Made by a program: the position numbers and the translations under genes. DNA of 64,000 nt from positions 665,041,938 through 665,105,937 of the forward strand of contig NC_081414.1 of the NCBI RefSeq assembly GCF_030272615.1, in the 5' to 3' direction. This DNA comes from Cryptomeria japonica (lineage: Eukaryota > Streptophyta > Pinopsida > Cupressales > Cupressaceae). The notes beneath the pieces were generated by a model that saw only the letters and a list, made by a program, of their open reading frames with translations, was not told where the DNA came from and searched no databases. This document shows positions 1-11,106 of the stretch, piece after piece. Each line of letters opens with the position of its first letter. The stretch's first letter is position 1.

Positions 1-690
1 CTACTCACCATTGATATAATTGTGGACTTATTAGTAGGACATGAGATGTTTTCAATAATGGATGGATTCTTAGGATAAAATCAAATAAGAATTGCCTCTG
101 AAGATCAAGAAAATACAACATTCACTTGTGCATGGGGTACTTACTGCTGGAATGTTATGCCATTTGGGCTTAAGAATGCAGGAGCAACTTATGAAAGAAG
201 TATGATGATAATTTTTCATGATCTGATGCATACATTTAAGGGAAGATTATGTAGATGATATACTTGCAAAATATCATACAATAAAAGAACATTTGAACAT
301 CTTGAGCAACATCTTTGATAGGCTTGAAAGATATCAGTTGAGATTAAATCCAAAGAAATATGCATTTGGAGTAACCTCTGGAAAACTTCTGGGGTATAGT
401 ATATCAGCTCATGGAATTGAAGTAGATCCTAAAAAAGTCAAAGCTATCATGGAAATGGAGTCATCTAGGATTGTAAGTCAATTGTTTTCTTTACAAGGAG
501 TATTGCAATCAATCAGAAGGTTTGTCTCTCAATTAGCAGATAGATGTCATCCATTCACTCATCTTTTACATACAAACGTTCCATTCAAATGGGATCAGAA
601 GTGTGAAGAGGATTTTATAAAAATCAAAGAATATCTCATGAATCCTCCAGTGCCTGTATCACCAATCAAGTGGAACCCATTATTGCTTTA
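1..690 (+). pseudogene. pol: Tat-A reverse transcriptase, partial and frameshifted
   Basis: This is the RNA-dependent DNA polymerase domain that copies the element's RNA. The sequence enters inside the palm: FSIMDGF, a WGTYCW / MPFGLKNAGATY block, then the catalytic YVDD at 248-259. YVDD lies in a different frame from the upstream block, so there is a frameshift around 240. The thumb region follows in the ORF 293-690 (FDRLERYQLRLNPKKYAFG, then KLLGY), typical of Ty3/gypsy RT. In-frame stops occur at about position 76 and near 688. The fold and motif order match the gypsy RT family well; activity is not expected. Confidence 0.88.
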
Positions 691-1060
691 AATCTTAGCG
701 ACAAATGTATCATTAGGAGCTCTCCTAGCACAACATGATGAAGAAGGAAAAGAAAGAGTAGTGTATTATATCAGTAGAACACTTGTTGGCTATGAATTAA
801 ATTACACATCAATAGAGAAGACATGCCTAGCAGTTGTACTTGCAACTCAGAAGCTGCAACATTATATGTTGACTCATTATGTGAAGCTGATAGCAAAAAT
901 CGATCCATTAAAGTATTTGTTGAACAAGTCAACTTTGACATGTAGACTATCCAAGCGGGTTATGGTACTAAGTGAGTTTGATATAGAGTATGTTTATCAA
1001 ACAACTATCAAAGGACAAGTAATTGTTGATCAATTATCTAAAGCACCTTTACAAGATAAC
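691..1060 (+). pseudogene. pol: Tat-A RNase H (Ty3/gypsy type), degenerate
   Basis: This is the RNase H domain that removes the RNA strand during reverse transcription. It reads on directly from the RT: ATNVSLGALLAQHDEEGKE, then VVYYISRTL, ELNYTSIEKTCLAVV and LQHYMLTHYV, which are the usual gypsy RNase H blocks. The first catalytic Asp of the usual xASDxxxGAVL block appears as Asn (ATNVSLGALL), which would impair catalysis. A stop separates it from the RT ORF at about 689-691. The tether to the next domain (QVIVDQLSKAPL) is typical of Tat elements. Confidence 0.8.
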
Positions 1061-1110
1061 ATACCATGGTACATTGAGTTTCCAAGTGCAGACATTCTGA
1101 CAATAAGTAA

Positions 1111-1470
1111 AAAAAATTGGGAGTTGTACTTTGATGGTTCTTATACACAACATGGATCAGATGTAGGAATTTTGTTTATCACACCTCAAGGACACACAAT
1201 TCCAAACTCATATAGACTGTGGTTTCCATGCAAAAACAACACTACAAAATATGAAGCATTGGCTATTGGGCTAAAAAAGGCTATTGAATGGAATATCAAG
1301 GAATTACATGTCTATGGTGATTCACAACTTATCATCAACCAAAAAAATGATGATTATCAAACCAAGGATGACAAGCTCATTCCCTACAAATAATTGGTAG
1401 AAGAGTTCAAAGAATACTTTGAATAAATATCATTCACCCAGATCCCAATAAATGCAAATAAGGCAGTGGA
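1111..1470 (+). pseudogene. pol: Tat-A second RNase H (archaeal-type, aRNH)
   Basis: A second RNase H copy follows the first, a known property of Tat-lineage elements. Visible blocks are WELYFDGSYTQHGSDVGILF, with the first catalytic Asp in FDGS; YEALAIGLKKAIEWNI, with the Glu; and HVYGDSQLIINQ, with the second Asp in GDSQ. The catalytic residues therefore look intact here, unlike in Tat-B. The ORF ends at a TAA after IPYK (about 1391), and the downstream residues continue only with further stops to about 1470. Confidence 0.8.
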
Positions 1471-1534
1471 TGCAATGGCTACAATAGAATCTTTCTTGTA
1501 GAATTAGGAGAATCAACATTGTTATGAATTCTAA

Positions 1535-2104
1535 GTGGGAGATATCTTAACCCCTACCATTCAATCCCAACATGCCTACATGATCTGCCATATATCGGGA
1601 ACCTATCAATCCTTATACGAGCAAACCTATCAATACTTGAAAGAAAATATCCTTCCTCCTGACCTATCCCACAATCAAAGAAGAAATTTTATCCGTCATT
1701 CATCCTGCTATACTATTATTGTTGATATCTTATATAGGTGAGGTCTAGATGACACTTTATTGAGATGTCTCGAACAAGAAGAATCTGAGAAAGTTCTTAA
1801 TGAAGTTCATGCAGGTATTTGTGGCACACACTCAATTGGATTAATATTGGCTAATAAAATTGTTCGTATGGGTTACTATTGGCCTACTATGGAGAGAGAT
1901 TCATTTACATATGCCAAGAAATGCAAACAATGTCAGATCCATGGGAACCTCATTCATGCACCAACACAAGAACTATATCTCATGGTAGGTTCATGTCCAT
2001 TCTCCCAATGGGGTCTTGATTTGGTAGGTAAGATAAATCTTTCATCCTCTAATAGATATAAGTTCATTCTAACTGCTACTGAATATTTCAATAAATGTAT
2101 TGAA
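1535..2104 (+). pseudogene. pol: Tat-A integrase, N-terminal part, cut by the DNA transposon
   Basis: This is the N-terminal half of the integrase that joins element DNA to the host chromosome. The zinc-binding HHCC domain is visible in 1760-2000: HAGICGTHSIG provides the His pair and CKQCQIHGN the Cys pair, between them MGYYWPTMERD. The catalytic core begins with WGLDLVGKI, which holds the first catalytic Asp, and ATEYFNKCIE. It stops abruptly at 2104, where the GGGTA end of the DNA transposon begins. A TGA at about 1740 separates two ORFs. The rest of the core continues at 38805. Confidence 0.85.
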
Positions 2105-2153
2105 GGGTAAGTGAACAAAGATGGTGGTCAAAAAGGGGAGTATAAGTGGACAC
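2105..2153 (+). repeat. Left terminal inverted repeat of the DNA transposon
   Basis: The end starts GGGTAAGTGAACAAAGATG and continues through TGGTCAAAAAG to GTGGACAC at 2146-2153. Compared with the right end it has three mismatches in the first 26 bases and an extra segment of about 10 bases before GTGGACAC. The flanking TGAA (2101-2104) is the putative TSD. Confidence 0.85.
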
Positions 2154-3019
2154 TTTTTTTTTAAAATCAAGTGAACCTGAACTTGGAGGCAAAATTTGAA
2201 AGTCATCCACTCAAGATATGAAGATAATCAAAGAACAAATATTGTAGTACTTTGAATCTAGTTTCAAAACTACTAAACTTTTTCAAAATTGGATAAGATT
2301 AAGGGGGTCAAATCCTTCACGCACAAAAAATAGACCCTGATTTTTTCTAAAAAACATAACAGTGTCTGACATGCACATCAAAAACATCATAGTTAGATTT
2401 AGTATTTTGAACAATCCTTTGGAAGAAAGATAGTTAAGAGTGAGCACTAGAAGATGTGTACTTTTTTGTAATTTTTTGTTGAGTATTTTGTTTTTTATGA
2501 TTTTTCCAATCGAGCACATTCTGAAAATTAGGTACATGTTCATGCATGAAGCATAAATTGCACTAAACAAATTGAAAATACAATTTTATTTATTTTTAAT
2601 TGTACAGAACCAAGTGCACTACAATAATATATAAAGTTTTTTAAATTTGGATAAGTATATCAAAAGTTATTAAAAAAATGGTGCACCTATGTCTGTGAGA
2701 ACTATGGAGACACTGGTAAAAGAATTCAATAATAATATGTTATTGTTGTTCAAATTTTAAAAAAATTATATGGTTAGAAATCTCAAAAGATGGGTGAAAA
2801 TATGGTGGCAATTTTAGAAATACCCACTTGATGAAGCGTAAACCTAATGATGACAAAGTCGATAAACCAAATTGATAAAGTAAAACACGTCAAAAATGAG
2901 AGAAATGGAGGGAAATCAAACTTCCAAACCATAGCTTTGTCATCCAGGCCTATTTCCAAGCCTAAACAGTCAAAAGCACGTACGAGGTACTTATGGTGTA
3001 AGAAGCACATACGCGCTAT
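2154..3019. other. Left subterminal region, no gene seen
   Basis: This AT-rich stretch has no convincing ORF; the longest minus-strand frames lack any recognisable domain. At 2974-3017 are the first copies of the AGCACGTACGMGGTAC-type subterminal motif, described separately. Confidence 0.5.
2974..3017. repeat. Subterminal repeats, left group 1
   Basis: Two imperfect copies of a palindrome-like 14-mer occur here: AGCACGTACGAGGTAC at 2974-2989 and AGCACATACGCGCT at 3004-3017. The same motif recurs at 6085-6293 and 38527-38735, inside the right end. Such motifs near transposon ends usually serve as transposase-binding sites; that role is inferred. Confidence 0.6.
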
Positions 3020-3170
3020 TGTATAATATGATATTGTATATATAATATGTGTATAATATGATATTATATATGTAATACATGTATATACATATAATATATA
3101 ATAAATAATATATAATATATAATATGTATATCTGTATATAATAATATATAATATATTAAGTACATATATA
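3020..3170. repeat. AT-rich microsatellite
   Basis: This is low-complexity TATAATATGATAT / ATATGTATAT sequence with little else. It is a simple-sequence expansion inside the left arm of the DNA transposon. Confidence 0.8.
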
Positions 3171-3180
3171 CACCTAAATG

Positions 3181-3183
<3 letters not shown>

Positions 3184-3222
<39 letters not shown>

Positions 3223-3356
3223 CCCATCCCTCCCTCTCTCCCCTTCTCCCTTCCTCCATACCCCATCCCTCTCTCTCTCTCTCCCCCCTTCTCCATTCCT
3301 CCATACCCCATCCCTCTTTCTCTTCTTCTCTCCCTCCCTCCCTCCATACCCCACTG
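3184..3356. repeat. CT-rich microsatellite block 1
   Basis: A pure (CT)n run at 3184-3218 is followed by interspersed CCATACCCCATCCCTC units. The frames on both strands that span it are low-complexity artefacts. Similar blocks occur at 4505-4688 and from 5820. Confidence 0.9.
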
Positions 3357-3867
3357 CAATTGTGTCTGCACTTCTATAGAAGTAAGTGAATTTATTTCTT
3401 GTCTGCAACTTCCTCTTTGATTTTTATCATGTATGCTCTCCTAACAAAATTGACTGATGGATTTGTGTGTGTGTATTGAATAGGAGGAATAGGGTTTGAA
3501 ATTGAACCATGGGTACATTATCATGACAAATAAGGAAACCTGCAGCAATATTCTTCTCGAATGTATTTTTAATGAGAAGAGCATATGTGGAAAATAGTGT
3601 CAACAAAGCAACATGATGAGTCAGAGTACCTGCAATATGTTTTTCAAAAGGAAACAACTAGTAGGAAGAGAAAGAGGGAGAGCAACATAGATGATGTCCT
3701 GGAGAATGATAGTGGTGGGTATGCAAGAGTTCCCATGTTGTTACACAACACCCATCACCTAAAGAAATTAAAGTTTGTTGTATGCATGGTAGTGGTAGTA
3801 TATGATGATCATCACTTGTCAAATAGCTTGGAATGGTACATACCCATGAAAGAAATCAAGTGTGTAA

Positions 3868-4498
3868 TCCCTATAGTCACAATCGAGATCAATCCTATAA
3901 CCTTGCCAATTTAATAGAATCATATGTTTTAGAACTTAGGCAGTACTCTTAGGGTTAGGTCAAGCTCTTACACTTACTTTTTGGCAAAGCCTCATTGTTT
4001 TTTCACTTGGAGTCTCTCTTATGCTGACAATGGTCTAACTTAGCTATATCAAAACTAAACTACTGATGTTCTATTGCATTATGTTCTAATCTTAACTTTA
4101 AATTTAATATATCATTTTATTAGCCCACCATATGACCCCGTAGGTGTCATTAGAAGTTCTGTTGTTTCCTAAGAAGTCATATGGGGTCCTGTGACCCCTT
4201 AGGACGCCATATGACTCCTTAAGACACCATACAAACCATTACAATGCCATATGGTGTCCTAAGGGGTCATAGGATTCCATATGACCCCTTGGGACACCAA
4301 TGACCCATAACAACACCATATGGTGTTCTAAAGGGTCATATGGTGTTCTATGACCCCTTAGGACACTATTTGGTATCAGTATAGGTCCTATGGTGTGCTA
4401 GGGGATAATGTAGTGTCAAATGACCCATTAGGACACCCTATGACCCCTTAGATGTTGTTAGGGGTCATATTGTGTTATAAGGGTCATATTGTGTCTTG
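3868..4498. repeat. Direct duplication, copy 1 (period about 826 bp)
   Basis: The segment starting CCTATAGTCACAATCGAGATC at 3870 recurs at 4696 with scattered differences, including the TTAGAACTTAGG and CTTAGGGTTAGGTCAAGC blocks. Its second half (about 4125-4480) is packed with short units resembling ATATGACCCCTTAGGACAC in both orientations. The unit plus the following CT-rich block appears to be a tandem higher-order repeat. Confidence 0.8.
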
Positions 4499-4504
4499 GA
4501 TTTG

Positions 4505-4552
4505 ATCTCTCTTCCTCTCCCTCCCCCCTCCTTCTTCTCTCCCTCTCTCCCT

Positions 4553-4584
<32 letters not shown>

Positions 4585-4688
4585 CCCTTCCTCCATACCC
4601 CATCCCTCTCTCTCTCACTCTCTCTCCTCCCTTCCTCCATACCCCATCCCTCTTTTTCTTCTTCTCTCCCTCCCTCTTTCTCTTCTTC
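4505..4688. repeat. CT-rich microsatellite block 2
   Basis: This block repeats the (CT)n and CCATACCCCATCCCTC composition of block 1. It separates the two copies of the 826-bp duplication. The open frames in it are low-complexity only. Confidence 0.9.
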
Positions 4689-5319
4689 TATAATTCCTAT
4701 AGTCGCAATCGAGATCAGTCCTATAACCTTACAAATTTAATAGCATCATATGTTTTAGAACTTAGGTAGTACTCTTAGGGTTAGGTCAAGCTCTTACACT
4801 TTCTTTTTAGCAAAGCCTCATTGTTTGTTTGCTTGGAGTCTCTCTTATGCTGACAATGATCTAACTTATCTATATCAAAAATAAACTACTATTGTTCTAT
4901 TGTATGATGTTCTATTCATAACTTTAAATTTAATATATCATTTTATTTGCCCACCATATGACCCCTTAGGTGTCATTAGAGGTCATATTATTTCCTAAGA
5001 GGTCATATGGTGTCCTATGACCCCTTAGGATACCATATGACCCCTTAAGACACCATACAACCCATAACAATACCATATGGTGTGCTAAGGGGTCATAGGA
5101 TGTCATATGACCCCTTGGGACACCAATGACCCATAACAATACCATATGGTGTTCTAAAGGGTCATATGGTGTTCTATGACCCCTTATGACACTATTTGGT
5201 GTTGTTATAGGTCCTATGGTGGGCTAAGGGATAATATAGTATCATATGACCCCTTAGGACACCCCTATGACCCCTTGGATGTTGTTAGGGGTCATATTGT
5301 GTTCTAAGGGTCATATTGT
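4689..5319. repeat. Direct duplication, copy 2, running into the assembly gap
   Basis: This copy matches 3868-4498 in order and content, including the short ATATGACCCCTTAGG-type units in alternating orientation (about 4955-5310). It is cut by the N run at 5320. Confidence 0.8.
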
Positions 5320-5819
5320 NNNNNNNNNNNNNNNNNNNNNNNNNNNNNNNNNNNNNNNNNNNNNNNNNNNNNNNNNNNNNNNNNNNNNNNNNNNNNNNNN
5401 NNNNNNNNNNNNNNNNNNNNNNNNNNNNNNNNNNNNNNNNNNNNNNNNNNNNNNNNNNNNNNNNNNNNNNNNNNNNNNNNNNNNNNNNNNNNNNNNNNNN
5501 NNNNNNNNNNNNNNNNNNNNNNNNNNNNNNNNNNNNNNNNNNNNNNNNNNNNNNNNNNNNNNNNNNNNNNNNNNNNNNNNNNNNNNNNNNNNNNNNNNNN
5601 NNNNNNNNNNNNNNNNNNNNNNNNNNNNNNNNNNNNNNNNNNNNNNNNNNNNNNNNNNNNNNNNNNNNNNNNNNNNNNNNNNNNNNNNNNNNNNNNNNNN
5701 NNNNNNNNNNNNNNNNNNNNNNNNNNNNNNNNNNNNNNNNNNNNNNNNNNNNNNNNNNNNNNNNNNNNNNNNNNNNNNNNNNNNNNNNNNNNNNNNNNNN
5801 NNNNNNNNNNNNNNNNNNN
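5320..5819. other. Assembly gap of 500 N
   Basis: The sequence is exactly 500 undetermined bases, which looks like a placeholder of fixed length. The gap lies inside the repeat array; its true size cannot be known from this sequence. Confidence 0.97.
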
Positions 5820-5916
5820 TCCTCTCCCTCCCTCTCCCCCCCTTCTTCTTCTGTCCCCTCTCTCCCTCCTTCCCTTCCACCACCCCTCCCTCTCTCCCTA
5901 TCCCCCCTACTCTCTC

Positions 5917-5973
<57 letters not shown>

Positions 5974-5990
5974 TCTCCTCTGCCTCCCTC
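5820..5990. repeat. CT-rich microsatellite block 3
   Basis: CT- and CCCTCCCT-rich sequence emerges from the gap, with (CT)n runs at about 5915-5975. Its presence suggests that the gap hides a further copy of the repeat unit. Confidence 0.88.
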
Positions 5991-6084
5991 CCTTTTCATT
6001 CACATTTTTTTCTACTACCAATAGAATGTACAAGGTACTGAACCTATTAGTTCACTGCCCTACCATAACTTTTTTAAGGTGTAG

Positions 6085-6293
6085 GAGCGCGTATGCGGTA
6101 CTTATTACTTGTAAGCACATACAGGGTACTAAGCCCATTATTCGCTACCCCCGCGATAACATTTTTTAGGCTTAGGAGTGCGTACGTGCTACTTATTAGT
6201 ACAAAATGGGAAAAAAAAATACCATTGGGCTTGCAAAATTTTATGGGACTAACGTCACAAATACGATTATTAATATAGCACGTACGTGGTACA
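6085..6293. repeat. Subterminal repeats, left group 2
   Basis: Several copies of the same motif occur here: GAGCGCGTATGCGGTACT at 6085, a weaker AGCACATACAGGGTAC at about 6114, GTGCGTACGTGCTACTT near 6179, and AGCACGTACGTGGTAC at 6278-6293. They lie just upstream of the transposase gene and match the right-end cluster at 38527-38735. Confidence 0.65.
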
Positions 6294-6613
6294 TAGACAT
6301 AGTTTTCGTTGCCCAAGAACCTCAACGGCCTCAAAAGAAGTTTTTGAGGTCATTGAAGGCCCCACTGGAACTGTGTCTACATTTCTATCACTGTTTTATA
6401 CATACGAAGTGAGTGAATTTTTTTTGTTTTTTGCATGATTTCAAATAATTGAATTGTTGTTCTTATTAGTTTTATCAATAGTATTGTGATTGTTTAATAG
6501 TTTGATTCCAAAAATAGTGATAAGATGCATATTTATGGTTATTTGTTTGTTTATGAATTTTTGTTTACATATATATGTAATATGATTCTATTTAGGGACA
6601 ACCGATATTAACC

Positions 6614-9352
6614 ATGGGAAAGAACAAGTGAGGAACGATGGAACAACGAGAGGTTGAAAAGGAAAGACAAAGGCAGCGTATGAAGAAATTACATGACATA
6701 AGAACAATGGGAGAAGAAGGTATGTCATCTTCAACATCTCAATTCGATTTACCAAATGAACATAATGCACCTAATGCAATTGAAGAAGAGACATTTGATT
6801 TACTGTATGAACCTAATGTAACTGAAGAAGATACCACATTGAATAATCAATTAAATGATGAACATACACCTTCTCTATTTGATGAATTTAATGTACATAA
6901 TTCACCAATGTTAACACCCTCCTAGAATCATTCGTAGGAAACCAGAGTATCTAATTGACCATTGATGAGAATATATTAAAGCCAATGCCCAATAAAATGA
7001 ATGAACGAACTTGTAGGAGAATGGTTAAAAGAATATGGCAAAACTATTGTTAAAACTTAAATCAAACTGCAAGATGTCAATTAATTGTTGAAATGATTAA
7101 AAATTTGAATTTTAGAGAGACAATGAAAATTCTAGGCTTAAGATCATCTGAAAGTAATAGTGAAAGAACTATTGTGAGAAATCTATTTGATGCATATCAA
7201 GCTATTGGTTCAAAATCATGTACTAAATATTCTAATGCTACTCGATGTGTCATTACATCAACCATAATGAGAAAGAAAATAAAAAAAGATCGTTTGATAA
7301 GAAAAACAAGTCATTAAACGTTAGTAGAACAACATTAAGTAAAGCATTAAAGAGGCGAGAAAAAATAGAGGAACCTAACAATAATTCTCTTTGCGCATTC
7401 TCGTGTAGACTACCACACAAAGAAAAGGTTGTTGTTGATTCACTAAGAACATTAATTGAAATTTTTTGGCATGACAACACAAGAGTTTTGCCCAACCAAA
7501 GAGATGTTGTTAGAAGGCAAATTGGGTCTACAAATCGTGAGACAAATGCCAAACACTATTTGGATATGACTCAAACTAAATTTTATGAAAGATTCCTTCA
7601 AAAGTTTCCTCAAATAAAAATTTCTCAAAGATTTTTTGAAATGGTAAAACCTTTTTATATTAAGATTAATCATGTACGCACCACATGTTGTTGTAGGATG
7701 CATATTGAATTTTCCATGCACTATGTTATTTTTTGTCATATTTGTTCTACTTTGCACACTAATGATGTTTTGTAGGAACGCAATATACAAGCACCTCCTA
7801 GTCGGTAAGAGAATTTATTTCAAGTCTGCAATGTAATAGACATGATGGTTACATTTATTATAAGATGCCTTGTTTGGAAGGTTCTTGTGCTATATGTGGT
7901 GGTTTGCAACGTTTACCAAGATGTGTACATTTGGAGAGCACACATGAAATTGGTACGAAACTAGTTTCTTTACGAAAATAAAAGATAGTCACATATGGAG
8001 TTAAAGATGGGAAAAGATTTGAAGAGATGTGAGCTAGTGAAAAATGATATATGTGTAGCTGAATTTATGAAAATGTTTCAAAAGAAACTAGTTTATGAGT
8101 ACATAATGCATACACATAGAGCTTGATGGTTAGATGAGCAATTCAAGTTATGTAAGGACACATTTCCTCTTGGCACCATTATCTCTATCACTGATTTCAC
8201 TGAAAATTATACACTACAACCTCAAAATGAAGTGCAATCTATGTATTATCACTCTACACAAGTTTTCTATTTTTTGTACACATAGCATTCATGCATGCAG
8301 ATGATAGCACAGAGGAGGATAGAAAGGTTGTAAGAGAGTATCACTTCTACATAAGTGATGATCGTACTCATATGAAAAGTGGTGTACAACATTTTTGGAA
8401 TTTCACTGAGGCTGGACATGGTAAGGGAGAGCACGCTGGTGTAGGAGCATGTGTGAAAAGAGGCCTAGCTAGAGAAGAATTGAAGTATGAAGGTGGTGCT
8501 GAGTTGATAGATGCAGAAACAATTGTGCGATGGTGTAAGCCTATGATGGGTCTAGGTAAATCCAGGTATGTCAATGGTTCATAGATATTTTTGGTTGACC
8601 ACTAAATCTAACATTGAAAACTATCTAGATTGTTGTACAGTTGCAGGACCGAGTGACATGCACTCATTTATGAGTTCAAATTCAAGTTCACTGGTAATTT
8701 TATACAAGACATATGGTATGTTTTTTCTCTTCATGCAAGTATTGTTTGTGGGAAGAATGTGAATCACAAGAATGGGTTGACAAATGGTCTTGTAGACTGT
8801 TGGTTCCCATTGATTCATATCAAATTCCCAAAGCACTACAATTGAGCCAGATGGAGACATCAGTGGATTTTGACCATGTATCTGACCTAGCGGATTCAAG
8901 TGATTTTTTGAGTTAATTTTTTTGCAAGTATTGATTTTGGTATTAATTAACACTTTATTAAATGCAGGTCATGTGTATGCAGTTGTTGCAGAAGAGAACA
9001 ATGAAGAAGGAACATATTAGTATTTGTGTCATTATGTTGAGCCAAAAAGAAAATTGACAACCACAATCATTGATAGAGAGGGTATTGAGTACCCAATAGG
9101 GTCTGTTGCCGTGACAGGAACATGGCTTCGGAGATACCCTATCAAGAATTCTAATGTTTGGTTGTTTGAGGACTTTGAAACACATAGACATATTCTTCAT
9201 TTCTCTAACCTTATTGTTGCAACAAATATTCATTTGATGAAGTATTGTGGTAGACCTCATAACAAGATTTTATGGAAATTTCGTGAATCTGACCACGAGG
9301 CAATACTTGACACAATAAGGGTTAGAGTCGATCCTGAAGGCTCACTTGATTG
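6614..9352 (+). pseudogene. Transposase-like gene of the DNA transposon (multi-exon, decayed)
   Basis: This is the likely DNA-cutting transposase. ATG at 6614 gives MGKNK, then TGA (6629), then a Lys/Arg/Glu-rich segment (6638-6730). After stops, 7040-7310 has RRMVKRIWQNYC and a helix-rich region; a frameshift leads into 7245-7725 with HDNTRVLPNQRDVVRRQIG and a CCCRMHIEFSMHY motif. A small intron probably follows (about 7726-7774, GT...AG). Next come CAICGGLQRLPRC (Cys-rich), TDFTENY (Asp at 8193-8195), SDD (about 8354-8362), and GHGKGEHAGVGACVKR (about 8414-8461). A C-terminal exon (about 8968-9352) has VVAEENNEEGTY and PIGSVAVTGTW and ends at TGA. The D-ENY, SD and HGKG order resembles uncharacterised eukaryotic transposase-like proteins known to me only from memory. 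Frameshifts and stops make it a pseudogene. Confidence 0.7.
8187..8461 (+). other. Putative catalytic core motifs of the transposase
   Basis: TDFTENY at 8190-8210 is followed by an EVQSMYYHSTQV segment, then SDD at 8354-8362, then EAGHGKGEHAGVGACVKR. An RNase H-fold (DDE/DDD-like) nuclease would place its acidic residues at such sites; the exact third residue is not certain. The segment is spread over two frames, with a stop at about 8283. Confidence 0.55.
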
Positions 9353-9425
9353 ATTCTACAGTTCAGAGTAGAATGATTTTGAGAATTTTGTATAAATCAT
9401 CGACGAATTGTTCTATATTCATTTT

Positions 9426-9660
9426 TTGTATACATAAATGCCCATGAGCAGATGTTTACATGTTTAGGGGCATAATTTTGTATATTTAAATGGCAATGAG
9501 CTGATTTGTACATATGTACATGCCAAATTTTGTATATTAAAATGGCGATGAGATGAATCGCACATATTGTAATGCTAAATTTTGTATAAAAGACCATGAG
9601 ATGATTTGTAAGACATTTTTTTGTATAATCAAATAGCCAACAGTTGATTTGACCATATTT
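9426..9660. repeat. Minisatellite, about 52-bp unit
   Basis: AATTTTGTATA blocks recur at 9474, 9526 and 9578, each with GGC(A/G)ATGAG(C/A)TGA in between. The array has about four decayed copies and follows the transposase stop codon directly. Confidence 0.7.
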
Positions 9661-9894
9661 AGAGGAAATTTTTTGAATAATATGTGACAATGTTTTGTGA
9701 CTATGTTTTGAGTATATGTGATGTGTCCCTGGTCAATCATGAGCATTCTTGATTCTTGTATAATCATGGATAATTATTTGATTCATTATCAGGTCATAGG
9801 GGTTATAGGTTGAGACTAGATACAATTTGAGCAAAAATTGTCATTGTTGCCAAAAAAATTGTCAAAAAAGTTGTCAAGCAACTTCTACATTGCA

Positions 9895-11055
9895 TCGGTA
9901 GGGTATGACTCTCGACATTTCGGTGCTTTGGGATGCATGAAAGGGGCATACCTAGCATAAAAATTCCCACCCAGACGTGCTCGTGACATCGATTTGTGCA
10001 CACGGCGAACCAAATAAATTCTAGCCAATCCTGCAACTTTGCATTGCATGCAATTGACAATTTTTGTAGCAGGCAAAAAAATGCTACCAATTGAAAATGG
10101 CTCTGAGTCGTCAAAAATGGAGATAGGAAATTGTAGAAGAGCCTTGCATGACCCAAAAATTTCAAACAGATTGACCATATGTGTCCTAGATTTGAAGAAA
10201 CAGTCCGTCAAATTTTGACAATTTTTTGGACTCAGTGCACTTGAGAGATCGCCTAGTATAGTATGACTCTCGATATTTTGGTGCTTTGGGATGCATGAGA
10301 GGAGAATCCATAGCATAAAATTTCCCACCCAGATGTGCTTGTGATGTTGAATTGTGCACATGATGAACCAAATCAATTATAGTCAATCCTGCAACTTTGC
10401 ATTGCATGCAAGTGATAGTTTTTGCAGTAGGCAAAAAAATGCTACCAATTGAAAATGGCTCTGAGTCATCAAAAAAAGAGATTGGACATTATAGAGGAGC
10501 CTCATGCAACCCCACAGGTTCAAACAGATTGACCATATGTGTCCTGGATCAAAAGAAACATTCTGTCAAATCTTGACAATTTTTGGACTCATGGCACTTG
10601 AGAGATCACACTGGTATGGTATGACTCAATGTTTTGGCACTTTGGAATGCATGATAGGGGAATTCCTAGCATAAAATTTCCCACCCAGATGCACTCATGA
10701 CATCATTTTGTGTACACGATGAACCAAATCAATTCTAGCCAATCTTGCAACTGACAGTTTTTGTAGCAGGCGAAAAAATGCTACCAATTGACTCTGAGTC
10801 ATCAAAAATCAAGATATTCCATTGTAGAGGAGCCTCACATGACCCCATGGGTTCAAATGGATCGACCATATATGTCCTGGATTTAAAGAAATAGTCTGTC
10901 AAATTTTGACAATTTTTTGGACTCAGGGCACTTGAGAGATCGCAACGGTATGGTATGACTCTCGACGTTATGACACTTTGGGATGCATGACAGGGGCATG
11001 CCTAGCATAAACTTGTGCACCTGGACATGCTTGCAATGTCGGTTTGTGCACAAAA
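9895..11055. repeat. Tandem repeat of about 358 bp, 3.3 copies
   Basis: The block TATGACTCTCGAC...GGGATGCATGA begins at 9904, 10262, 10620 and 10954, giving periods of 358, 358 and 334. Each unit also carries AGCATAAAATTCCCACCCAG, GCATTGCATGCAA and GGACTCAGGGCACTTGAGAG blocks. The minus-strand ORFs here (for example 9885-10376) repeat the same peptide with every unit and are by-products of the repeat. Confidence 0.88.
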
Positions 11056-11106
11056 TAAACAAAATTTGACCATTGCAAGCGTGAGGGTGCTCTCGCACCA
11101 AACACA

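Noticed and set aside
3178-3420. ORFs across the CT/GA microsatellite (both strands)
   Set aside because: They consist of Ser/Pro/Leu or Arg/Glu/Gly runs from simple repeats; no codon structure or domain.
4458-4740. ORFs across CT block 2
   Set aside because: Same low-complexity artefact as block 1.
5267-6169. Long ORFs with X residues
   Set aside because: They are open only because the 500-N gap has no stop codons.
7253-7790. Minus-strand ORFs opposite the transposase
   Set aside because: They are shadows of the plus-strand frame that holds the conserved motifs.
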